The notes below the pieces were generated by a model. The model searched no databases. It was given only the letters and a program-made list of their open reading frames with translations, and was not told where the DNA came from. 14,884 bases of DNA, from positions 1 through 14,884 of the forward strand of contig JADHXT010000038.1 of NCBI GenBank assembly GCA_016782825.1, written 5' to 3'. The translations under genes and the position numbers were made by a program. This document shows positions 6,392 to 12,881 of this stretch, piece by piece. The first letter of the stretch is position 1; each line of letters begins with the position of its first letter. This DNA is from Candidatus Brocadiia bacterium. GTDB taxonomy: Bacteria > Planctomycetota > PUPC01 > DSUN01.

Positions 6392-7663
6392 TTACTTCGG
6401 CGGCGGCGCGATGGCGGGGGAGGACGGGGGATGGATGCGCAACAGATCGCCGACCTCGATCTTGCGGGCCGCGATGACGCCAGCGGCCAACTCGAGTGTG
6501 CTGTAGGCCTTGCGGCTGAGCAATATGGGGCGCCCCGGCTTCACGTCGGCACGCAGATCGACCACGCGCATCTGCTTGTCCAGGAACACGACGTCGATGG
6601 CGAACTTCATCTTGATGGTGTGAATCGAGCGGCAGGGGATCAGGTGAATGCCTTCGTCGGCAGGCAGGCTGTGACGCCCGAGCAGGCCACGGCGGCGCGT
6701 GTCGGCGGTGCTGGCGACGACCACGCGCGAGGCGACGGTGTTGCCCTTGGTCAGGTTGCGGCAGATCATGAGAGGCCCTCGTCCTGTTCGGTTCGCCGGC
6801 GGCGCCGGGGCACGACGCGTCGTGTGGGCGCCCATCAGGGCGACTGCGGTGGGTTCGGCGGCCGCGGAGCGTCCGAGCAGGCCGCGAAGCCGCTGCCGGT
6901 ACTCCTGGGCGCCGAGCCGGCCTCCGGGGCCGACTTGTGCGATGAGGGAGCGCACGTGGGCGATCCGCTCCTCCGTGGGCGGGTGGCTGGCGAAGAGCTT
7001 ACCGACCGCCGAGGGAGAGGTCTTCTTCATTCGGTTGAGTTTATCGAGAAATGCGACGAAAGCCTGCGGGTCGTAGCCCGCTCGCTTCATGTAGGTGACT
7101 GCAAGCTGGTCCGCCTGGTGTTCGGCGCCGCGGCTCATTTGTGCCATGCCGACCCCCGAGACGAGCTGGCCGGCCAGTTGTCCTGCCATGGCGGGATCGC
7201 TCCCGAGCGCCAGTTGGGCCAGTTGGTTGAGAATCAGCATGTTGGACAGGGCCTTGGCGGAGTGTCGCGCCACCACGTGTCCCGTCTCGTGAGCCAGCAC
7301 GCCGGCCAGTTCGGCTTCATTCGACATCGCCCTCAAGAGCCCCGTGTAAACGTACATGAAGCCGCCCGGGCCTGCGAAGGCGTTCACCTGCTCGTGGTCT
7401 TCGATCACGGTGATCCGGTAGGTGACGTCCTGCCGGTCGCAGACCGCGGCGATGCGTGCCTGGATCTCGCGCACGTACTGCTGCACGGTGGGATCGGGGC
7501 AAATCTTCTGTTTCTTCTCGACCTCGGCCGCGATCTTCTGGCCGATGGCCACCTCGTCCTCGGTGCTCAGCATGTTGAACTCGGGGCATCCCGCCGCGCC
7601 AAACACGGCCAGCGCGAGGACAAGGAGAACCCGAAGGCGGGGAGCCAACAACCGCGCATGCAT
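6392..7663 (-). CDS. M48-family metalloprotease lipoprotein fused to a DUF192 domain
   Basis: A 423-residue protein. Residues 1-26 are a lipoprotein signal (lipobox GAAGC, Cys26). Residues about 33-240 are an M48 peptidase of the BepA/LoiP type: AFAGPGGFMYVYTGLL, zinc motif HETGH (125-129), third ligand Glu181 in RGAEHQAD, and SHPPTEERI near the end. It should degrade or refold envelope proteins at a membrane surface. After a Pro/Arg-rich linker (about 247-300) a DUF192 domain follows (about 305-411): GLLGR, IHTIKMKFAIDVVFLD, STLELAAG and VGDLLRI. DUF192 is normally a separate small exported protein of unknown function. The ATG at 7663 is preferred because AGAGGAG (7674-7680) lies 10 nt upstream; a GTG at 7672 is too close. 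Met299 (6769) has GAGGG six bases upstream, so a separate DUF192 product is also possible. Confidence 0.88.
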   Translation of the reverse strand: MHARLLAPRLRVLLVLALAVFGAAGCPEFNMLSTEDEVAIGQKIAAEVEKKQKICPDPTVQQYVREIQARIAAVCDRQDVTYRITVIEDHEQVNAFAGPGGFMYVYTGLLRAMSNEAELAGVLAHETGHVVARHSAKALSNMLILNQLAQLALGSDPAMAGQLAGQLVSGVGMAQMSRGAEHQADQLAVTYMKRAGYDPQAFVAFLDKLNRMKKTSPSAVGKLFASHPPTEERIAHVRSLIAQVGPGGRLGAQEYRQRLRGLLGRSAAAEPTAVALMGAHTTRRAPAPPANRTGRGPLMICRNLTKGNTVASRVVVASTADTRRRGLLGRHSLPADEGIHLIPCRSIHTIKMKFAIDVVFLDKQMRVVDLRADVKPGRPILLSRKAYSTLELAAGVIAARKIEVGDLLRIHPPSSPAIAPPPK

Positions 7664-7686
7664 CCGACTCACGCTCCTCTCAGCGG

Positions 7687-7704
7687 CACAGGGAAGAGCC
7701 TGTG
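7687..7704 (-). promoter_or_regulatory. Perfect 6-bp hairpin in the metalloprotease mRNA leader
   Basis: CACAGG (7687-7692) and CCTGTG (7699-7704) are perfect inverted repeats with a 6-nt loop. The element lies in the predicted leader of the M48 gene, between its promoter at about 7735-7743 and its ribosome binding site at 7674-7680. It could be an RNA hairpin affecting translation or a protein operator. No riboswitch class was recognised. The short stem keeps confidence low. Confidence 0.3.
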
Positions 7705-7734
7705 GCCGATATCACACATCCACTTGCTGCCTCC

Positions 7735-7743
7735 ATTGTATCA
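7735..7743 (-). promoter_or_regulatory. Extended -10 promoter for the metalloprotease-MEMO operon
   Basis: On the minus strand the sequence TG-A-TACAAT (7743 down to 7735) is an extended -10 with TACAAT matching 5 of 6 consensus bases. At the expected -35 position (7758-7763) the minus strand reads TTTCGC, a poor match, which fits the extended -10 class. The predicted leader is about 65 nt and contains a small hairpin. The assignment rests on one element plus correct placement and orientation. Confidence 0.5.
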
Positions 7744-7763
7744 CTTGGCGTGTGCTGGCGAAA

Positions 7764-7797
7764 GGGCGAGTTCACGCCTCTCGGCACGTGCTCGCCC
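7764..7797. promoter_or_regulatory. Possible operator dyad in the divergent spacer
   Basis: GGGCGAG (7764-7770) and CTCGCCC (7791-7797) are 7-bp inverted repeats 20 nt apart. The palindrome GCACGTGC (7784-7791) overlaps the right arm. The block lies between the two divergent promoters, about 20-30 bp upstream of each, a normal place for a regulator shared by both operons. No regulator gene is in the window. Chance occurrence in GC-rich DNA is quite possible. Confidence 0.25.
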
Positions 7798-7834
7798 GCA
7801 GAGCGGCAACGAATGAGATGCTGCCGAACGGCGT

Positions 7835-7862
7835 TTGACACCTTCGGCGGGCGTGGTACAGT
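7835..7862 (+). promoter_or_regulatory. Sigma70-type promoter for the glycan cluster
   Basis: A perfect -35 box TTGACA (7835-7840) is followed after 16 bp by TACAGT (7857-7862), which has 4 of 6 consensus bases and an extended TG at 7854-7855. It is 48 bp before the GTG start of the dehydrogenase gene at 7910. It is the only clear promoter for the five-gene cluster that follows, whose intergenic gaps are 17-38 bp. Confidence 0.7.
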
Positions 7863-7909
7863 AGCTGCCGAGTGTGGTCGATAGCCCCCCTGCACAAGGA
7901 GATACCCAA

Positions 7910-8926
7910 GTGAAGAAGGTGGCCATTCTTGGCGAGCGTCAGGCGGGGCTTGTCGATGCAGCCGACCCTCGGCCCAAGGAAAACTGGGCGTTGGTGAAGG
8001 TGCACGCCACGCCCATGTGCACCGAATACAAGATGTTCGTGGCCGGGCACAAGAGCGAGTTCCTCGGCCACGAGGCGGCCGGCGAGGTGGTGGAGGTGGC
8101 GCAGCCGTGCCGCGTGAAGCCCGGCGACCGCGTGGTGGTGCAGCCGCAATACCCGTGCGGCAAGTGTGCGCTGTGCGTGGCGGGCGACTACATCCACTGC
8201 CAGCACACGGTGAACTTCGAGGCCTTCACCGGCTCGCCAGAAGGGCGGGCCACCTACGCACAATACGTGCTCAAGCCCGACTGGCTGCTGTCGCCCATCC
8301 CCGACGGCGTGTCCTACGAGAAGGCGGGCCTCGCCATCTGCGGCCTCGGCCCCACCTTCGGCGCGATGGACATGATGGGCGTAGGCCGCTTCGACACCGT
8401 GCTCGTCACCGGCCTCGGCCCGGTGGGCCTGGGCGGTGTGGTGAACGGCGTGTTCCGGGGCGCGCGGGTCCTCGCGGTGGACAGCGTTGCCAAGCGTGCC
8501 GAGATCGCGCTCAAGATGGGCGCCGAAGCGGTGGTCGACCCGACCGACCCCGACGCCGTGAAGAAAATCCGCGACCTCACCGACGGCCGCGGCGTGGACT
8601 GCGCGGTGGACTGCACCGGCGTGCCCGACGCCCATCGCCTGTGCCTCGAGGCCACCCGCCGCAAGGGCAAGGTGGCCGTGGTGGGCGAGAGCACCGGCGA
8701 CACCACGATCCACACCAGCCGCGACTTCGTCCGCACCGGCATCTGGCTCATCGGCACGTGGCACTACAACCTGAACCTCTATCCCGGCGTGATGAAGGTC
8801 ATCCAGGAATCCCCCGTCATCGACCACCTGATCAGCCACGTCCTGCCCATGGCCGACGTGCAGAAAGCCTTCGAGCTTTGCGCCAGCCACGAGACGGCCA
8901 AGGTGATCCTCACGCCTTGGGAATAG
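7910..8926 (+). CDS. Zinc-dependent medium-chain alcohol/polyol dehydrogenase
   Basis: A 338-residue MDR-superfamily dehydrogenase. The catalytic zinc region has Cys37 and GHEAAGEV (His54-Glu55). The structural zinc loop has four cysteines at 83, 86, 89 and 97 (CGKCALC then C). The nucleotide-binding fold has GLGPVGLGG (168-176), and Asp191 at the end of the second strand (LAVDS) suggests NAD+ rather than NADP+. Substrates in this family include sugar alcohols, threonine and other secondary alcohols; the exact one cannot be read here. The GTG start at 7910 is chosen because AAGGAG (7896-7901) lies 8 nt upstream; the ORF opens further upstream without a ribosome site. As first gene of a cluster with sulfatases and a GH130 enzyme, it probably oxidises a sugar released from the glycan. 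It is cytoplasmic, with no signal peptide. Confidence 0.88.
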   Translation: MKKVAILGERQAGLVDAADPRPKENWALVKVHATPMCTEYKMFVAGHKSEFLGHEAAGEVVEVAQPCRVKPGDRVVVQPQYPCGKCALCVAGDYIHCQHTVNFEAFTGSPEGRATYAQYVLKPDWLLSPIPDGVSYEKAGLAICGLGPTFGAMDMMGVGRFDTVLVTGLGPVGLGGVVNGVFRGARVLAVDSVAKRAEIALKMGAEAVVDPTDPDAVKKIRDLTDGRGVDCAVDCTGVPDAHRLCLEATRRKGKVAVVGESTGDTTIHTSRDFVRTGIWLIGTWHYNLNLYPGVMKVIQESPVIDHLISHVLPMADVQKAFELCASHETAKVILTPWE

Positions 8927-8950
8927 GCCCCCGCGAGCAAAGGGAGACCC

Positions 8951-10348
8951 ATGCCCGACGACCGCCCCAACATCCTCTTCCTCACGACCGACCAGCAGCG
9001 GTTCGACTGCCTCGGCATCAACAGTGGCGGCACCATCCACACGCCTCACCTCGACGCGCTCGCACGCCACGGCGCCAATCTCCGCGGCTTCTTCGTCAAC
9101 AACGCCGTGTGCATGCCCAGCCGCGCGTCCTTGCTCACGGGGCGCTATCCGCAGAACCACGGCGTGGGCACCAACGGCATCCCGCTCCCGGAGACCGAGA
9201 CCACCATCGCCCACGCGCTCGGCCAGGCCGGCTACACCACGGCCAACCTGGGCAAGCTCCACTTCCTGCCGCACGTGGACCGCGACCACACGGCCCCACA
9301 CCCGTCCTACGGCTTCGACGTGCATGTCAACTCCGACGAGCCCGGCTGCTACCCCGACGCCTACATCCGCTGGCTGCGCCAGGTGGCCCCCGAGATGGAG
9401 CAGAAGTGCCGCGTGCCTCGGCCCAGCGTCGAGCCGCGCAGCCCCCTCGACCAGTGGGTCTTCGAGGCGCCCGAGGAGCTGTCTCACACCGCGTGGGTGG
9501 CCGACCGCACCATCGAGTTCATCCACCAGCAGGGCGAGCGGCCCTGGTTCGCCATCGCGGGCTTCTACCCACCCCATCCGCCATGCAACGCGCCGCAGCA
9601 CTACCTCGACCTCTACCCGACCGAGTCCATCCCACCGCCGCTCCGTCGCGAAGGCGAGATGGCCGACAAGCCCCGGATGTTCCAGCGGATGGCGCAGCAC
9701 TGGGCAAATGTGACCGACGAGCAGTGGCTCGAATGCCGCCGCTACTACTACGCCATGTGCTCGCTGGTGGACGCCCAGTGCGGGCGGATCATCGAGACAC
9801 TCCGCGAGCGGGGCCAGCTTGACAACACGCTCATCGTCTACTACTCCGACCACGGCGACTTGCGCGGCGACCACGGTCTTGTGAGCAAGCACCCGTCGAA
9901 CTACGACGGCATCATCCACGTGCCGTGCTTCCTGCGGTGGCCCGGGCACATCCCAGCGGGCCGGCTGGCCGACGGCCTCGTCGAGGGCGTGGACCTCATG
10001 CCCACCGTGCTGGAGGCCGTGGGAGCGGACATCCCGGCCGGCGTGAAGGGCACTTCCGCCTGGGCGCTGGCCGCGGGCGAGACCGACGCAGGCAGGGACA
10101 GCGTGCTCGTGGAGCACAAGGTGCCCGGTGCCGCCTGCATCAAGACGCTGCGCACCCGCGCCCACAAGTATTGGCTGAACGACCAGGGCGAGGAAGTGCT
10201 CTTCGACCTGGACGCCGACCCCGACGAGTTTGTGAACGTGGCGCGCGACCCGGCATACGCCTCGGTGCGCTCGAGCGTGCGCGGCCGCCTGCTCGAGCGC
10301 CTCATCCACGCGGCCGACGACCTGCCCGGCCAGATCGCACCGTACTGA
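8951..10348 (+). CDS. Type I sulfatase, probably cytoplasmic
   Basis: A 465-residue alkaline-phosphatase-fold sulfatase. It begins with the metal-binding strand PNILFLTTDQQR (Asp14, Gln15), has the formylglycine site CMPSRASLLTGR (Cys54, Arg58), GKLH (Lys102, His104), and the second metal site SDHGDLRGDHG (Asp300, His301). Cys54 must be converted to formylglycine by a separate maturase not found here. It hydrolyses a sulfate ester, most likely on a carbohydrate given the neighbours. There is no signal peptide: the protein starts four residues before the conserved RPN, so it should act in the cytoplasm. It starts 24 bp after the dehydrogenase with AGGGAG (8941-8946) just before the ATG. Many S1 subfamilies exist; I cannot name the subfamily or the substrate. 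Confidence 0.92.
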   Translation: MPDDRPNILFLTTDQQRFDCLGINSGGTIHTPHLDALARHGANLRGFFVNNAVCMPSRASLLTGRYPQNHGVGTNGIPLPETETTIAHALGQAGYTTANLGKLHFLPHVDRDHTAPHPSYGFDVHVNSDEPGCYPDAYIRWLRQVAPEMEQKCRVPRPSVEPRSPLDQWVFEAPEELSHTAWVADRTIEFIHQQGERPWFAIAGFYPPHPPCNAPQHYLDLYPTESIPPPLRREGEMADKPRMFQRMAQHWANVTDEQWLECRRYYYAMCSLVDAQCGRIIETLRERGQLDNTLIVYYSDHGDLRGDHGLVSKHPSNYDGIIHVPCFLRWPGHIPAGRLADGLVEGVDLMPTVLEAVGADIPAGVKGTSAWALAAGETDAGRDSVLVEHKVPGAACIKTLRTRAHKYWLNDQGEEVLFDLDADPDEFVNVARDPAYASVRSSVRGRLLERLIHAADDLPGQIAPY

Positions 10349-10365
10349 TCTTGTGGGAACATGCG

Positions 10366-11352
10366 ATGCCCGACGACCTCATCGGCGAGCTCCACTCCAG
10401 CCCCGTCATCACCCGCTACGCGGGCAACCCCGTGCTCAGCCACACCGACGTGCCCTACAACGCCGCACTCGTGTTCAACGCCGGCGTCGCCAAGTGGCAG
10501 GGCCGCTACGTGATGGTCTTCCGCAACGACTACGGCTCCGTGGAGGAGCAGCGCCTCGAGGGCACGAACATGGGCCTCGCCTTCAGCGACGACGGCCTGC
10601 ACTGGACGGTGGAGCCGAAGCCGTGCTTCGAGATGCACGACGACGAGATTCGCCGGGCCTACGACCCCCGCATCACCCTCCTCGAGGGCCGGCCACATCT
10701 CTGCTTTGCGGTGGACACCCGCCACGGCGTGCGCGGTGGCATCGCCGTCACCGACGACTTCGAGCACTTCGAGGTCATCAGCCTCTCGGCGCCCGATAAC
10801 CGCAACATGGTGCTCTTCCCCGAGAAGGTGGGCGGCAGATACGTGCGCCTCGAACGCCCCTTTCCCGTCTACAGCCGCGGCGGCGAGCGCTTCGACATCT
10901 GGCTCGCCGACTCGCCCGACCTGCGCTACTGGGGCAACTCCCAGCTCGTCCTCGGCGTGGAACGGGTGCCCTTTGCCAACACCAAGCTCGGACCGGCCGC
11001 GCCGCCTGTGAAGACGCCCAAGGGCTGGCTCACCACCTTCCATGCCGTGGACACCGACCCCAGCCGCGGCAAGAACGGCTGGGAGAAGGCGTGGAAGAAG
11101 CGCTACTGCGCCGGCATCATGCTCCTCGACCTGGAAAACCCCGCCAAGGTGATCGGCCTGTGCGCCGAGCCGCTGCTCGCCCCCGAAGCCCCCTACGAAA
11201 CCGACGAGGGCTTCCGCACCCACGTCATCTTCCCCGGCGGAATCATCCTCGAGGACGACGGCGAGGTGAAGATTTACTACGGCGCGTCCGACACCGTCAC
11301 CTGCCTGGCCACGGCACATGTGGACGACCTGCTGAAGCTCTGCGGCGCGTGA
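10366..11352 (+). CDS. GH130-family glycoside phosphorylase or hydrolase
   Basis: A 328-residue five-bladed beta-propeller protein of the GH130 type. Visible family blocks: FNAGVAKWQGRYVMVFR (37-53), YDPRIT with Asp100 (the expected catalytic acid), MVLFPEKVGGRYVRLERP (148-165), LGPAAPPVKTPKGWL (208-222), GIMLLDLENP, FPGGII (289-294) and YYGASDT (304-310). Known GH130 enzymes are mostly phosphorylases acting on beta-mannosyl linkages and release a sugar 1-phosphate; some are hydrolases. Phosphorolysis is plausible because the protein has no signal peptide and phosphate is intracellular. The ATG at 10366, 17 bp after the sulfatase stop, is chosen since it begins right before the conserved N-terminus; the ribosome site is weak (GGGAA). 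Which mannosides or other glycosides it cleaves is unknown. Confidence 0.88.
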   Translation: MPDDLIGELHSSPVITRYAGNPVLSHTDVPYNAALVFNAGVAKWQGRYVMVFRNDYGSVEEQRLEGTNMGLAFSDDGLHWTVEPKPCFEMHDDEIRRAYDPRITLLEGRPHLCFAVDTRHGVRGGIAVTDDFEHFEVISLSAPDNRNMVLFPEKVGGRYVRLERPFPVYSRGGERFDIWLADSPDLRYWGNSQLVLGVERVPFANTKLGPAAPPVKTPKGWLTTFHAVDTDPSRGKNGWEKAWKKRYCAGIMLLDLENPAKVIGLCAEPLLAPEAPYETDEGFRTHVIFPGGIILEDDGEVKIYYGASDTVTCLATAHVDDLLKLCGA

Positions 11353-11382
11353 GCCTCGCGACACTTCACGAAGGAGACCTCC

Positions 11383-12843
11383 GTGCGGATTCTCTACCTG
11401 GATATCGATACACTTCGAGCCGACCATCTGGGCTGCTACGGCTACTGCCGCGATACATCGCCGAACCTCGACCGCGTGGCGTCCCAGGGCGTGCGATTCG
11501 ACAACTGCTACGTGAGCGACGCCCCGTGCCTGCCGTCGCGGGCGTCGCTGCACACGGGCCGCTTCGGCATCCACTCGGGCGTGGTCGGCCACGGCGGCAC
11601 GGCAGCCGACCTCCGGCTCCACGGCCACGACCGCGGCTTCCGCCACGCGGCGCCGCGCAACTCCTGGATGGCGGCCATGCGCCAGGCGGGACTCTACACC
11701 GCGAGCGTGAGCCCCTTTGCCGAGCGCCACAGCGCCTGGTGGTTTTACCACGGTTGGCGCGAGATGTTCAATCCAGGGCGCGGCGGCGCCGAGATTGCCG
11801 ACGAGATCACGCCCCACGCGATGAAGTGGCTGGCCGACCACGCGAAGGACGACAACTGGTTCCTCCACGTGAACTACTGGGACCCCCACACGCCCTACCG
11901 CACGCCAGCCGAGTTTGGCAACCCCTTCGAGGGGCAGCCTTTCGACGAATGGATCGACGAGGCCAAGATCCGCCGCGACTTCGAGGGCTACGGGCCGCAC
12001 TCCGCACAAGACCTGGCCCACCTGGGGCCGTGCGATCCCGGCCAATGGCCGCGCCTGCCTGCGATGATCCGCACCCTGGACGACTACGTGAAGTGGATCG
12101 ACGGCTACGACGTGGGCATCCGCTACGCCGACCACCACTGCGGGCTTATCCTCCAGGAACTCGAACGGCAGGGCGTGCTCGACGACACCGTCATCATCAT
12201 CAGCTCCGACCACGGCGAGAACCAGGGCGAGCTCAACATCTACGGCGACCACCACACGTCGTGCCACGGCACGGCCCGCGTGCCGCTGATCGTCCGCTGG
12301 CCAGGCATGCCCGGCGGGAGCGTGGACACCGCGCTCCACTACCAGACGGACATGGCCGCCACGGTCATCGACCTCGCCGGCGGAAAGGTGCCCGCCCTCT
12401 GGGACGGCGAGAGCTTCGCCGACGCCTTCCGCGAGGGCACAGGAGCCGGCCGCGATGCGCTCGTGTGCAGCAACTGCGCCTGGAGCTGCCAGCGCTCCGT
12501 GCGCTGGGACGACTGGCTCTTCCTCCGCACCTATCACGATGGCCTCAAAGACCTGCCGCCGCAGTTGCTCTTCAACGTGGCCGACGACCCCCACATGACC
12601 CGCGACCTCGCGTCCGAGCGTCCCGACCTGGCCAACGAGGCCCTGGCGAAGCTGCACGAATGGGCCACCGAGATGATGAACACCTCGGACAGCGGCGAAG
12701 ACCCGCTGTGGACCGTGATGCGCGAGGGCGGCCCCTTCCACACCCGCGGCCAGCTCGCCAACTACTGTACGCGCCTTCGCGAGACCGGCCGCGGCCACCA
12801 CGCCGACGCCCTCATGGCACGCCACGGGCACTGGATGACATGA
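11383..12843 (+). CDS. Second type I sulfatase, cytoplasmic-looking
   Basis: A 486-residue sulfatase clearly different from the first one. The start is MRILYLDIDTLRADHLGCYGY, the DTLRAD variety of metal site; the formylglycine motif is CLPSRASLHTGR (Cys49, Arg53); FLHVNYWDPHTPY (160-172) and SSDHGENQGE (Asp276, His277) complete the active site. No signal peptide is present. The start is GTG at 11383 with AAGGAG (11371-11376) 6 nt upstream. A trio of cysteines in VCSNCAWSC (362, 365, 369) lies in the C-terminal part, far from the active-site motifs. Having two unlike sulfatases suggests two differently placed sulfate groups on the same glycan; this is inference. It follows the GH130 gene by 30 bp. 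Confidence 0.92.
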   Translation: MRILYLDIDTLRADHLGCYGYCRDTSPNLDRVASQGVRFDNCYVSDAPCLPSRASLHTGRFGIHSGVVGHGGTAADLRLHGHDRGFRHAAPRNSWMAAMRQAGLYTASVSPFAERHSAWWFYHGWREMFNPGRGGAEIADEITPHAMKWLADHAKDDNWFLHVNYWDPHTPYRTPAEFGNPFEGQPFDEWIDEAKIRRDFEGYGPHSAQDLAHLGPCDPGQWPRLPAMIRTLDDYVKWIDGYDVGIRYADHHCGLILQELERQGVLDDTVIIISSDHGENQGELNIYGDHHTSCHGTARVPLIVRWPGMPGGSVDTALHYQTDMAATVIDLAGGKVPALWDGESFADAFREGTGAGRDALVCSNCAWSCQRSVRWDDWLFLRTYHDGLKDLPPQLLFNVADDPHMTRDLASERPDLANEALAKLHEWATEMMNTSDSGEDPLWTVMREGGPFHTRGQLANYCTRLRETGRGHHADALMARHGHWMT

Positions 12844-12881
12844 GGCCGAACGGACGGGACGCCCCCAGAGGAGCGCACAGC

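Noticed and set aside
5597..7816. A 739-codon open frame on the plus strand
   Set aside because: Runs antisense to the MEMO and metalloprotease genes, whose metal-site motifs are intact; no features of its own.
7772..10309. An 845-codon open frame on the minus strand
   Set aside because: Antisense to the dehydrogenase and first sulfatase; no domain, no sensible start site, same GC-driven composition.
9901..12831. A 976-codon open frame on the minus strand across the sulfatase-GH130-sulfatase genes
   Set aside because: It is fully antisense to three genes with clear catalytic motifs, has a His/Val/Ala/Arg-rich composition with no recognisable domain, and arises from the strong GC bias at third codon positions.
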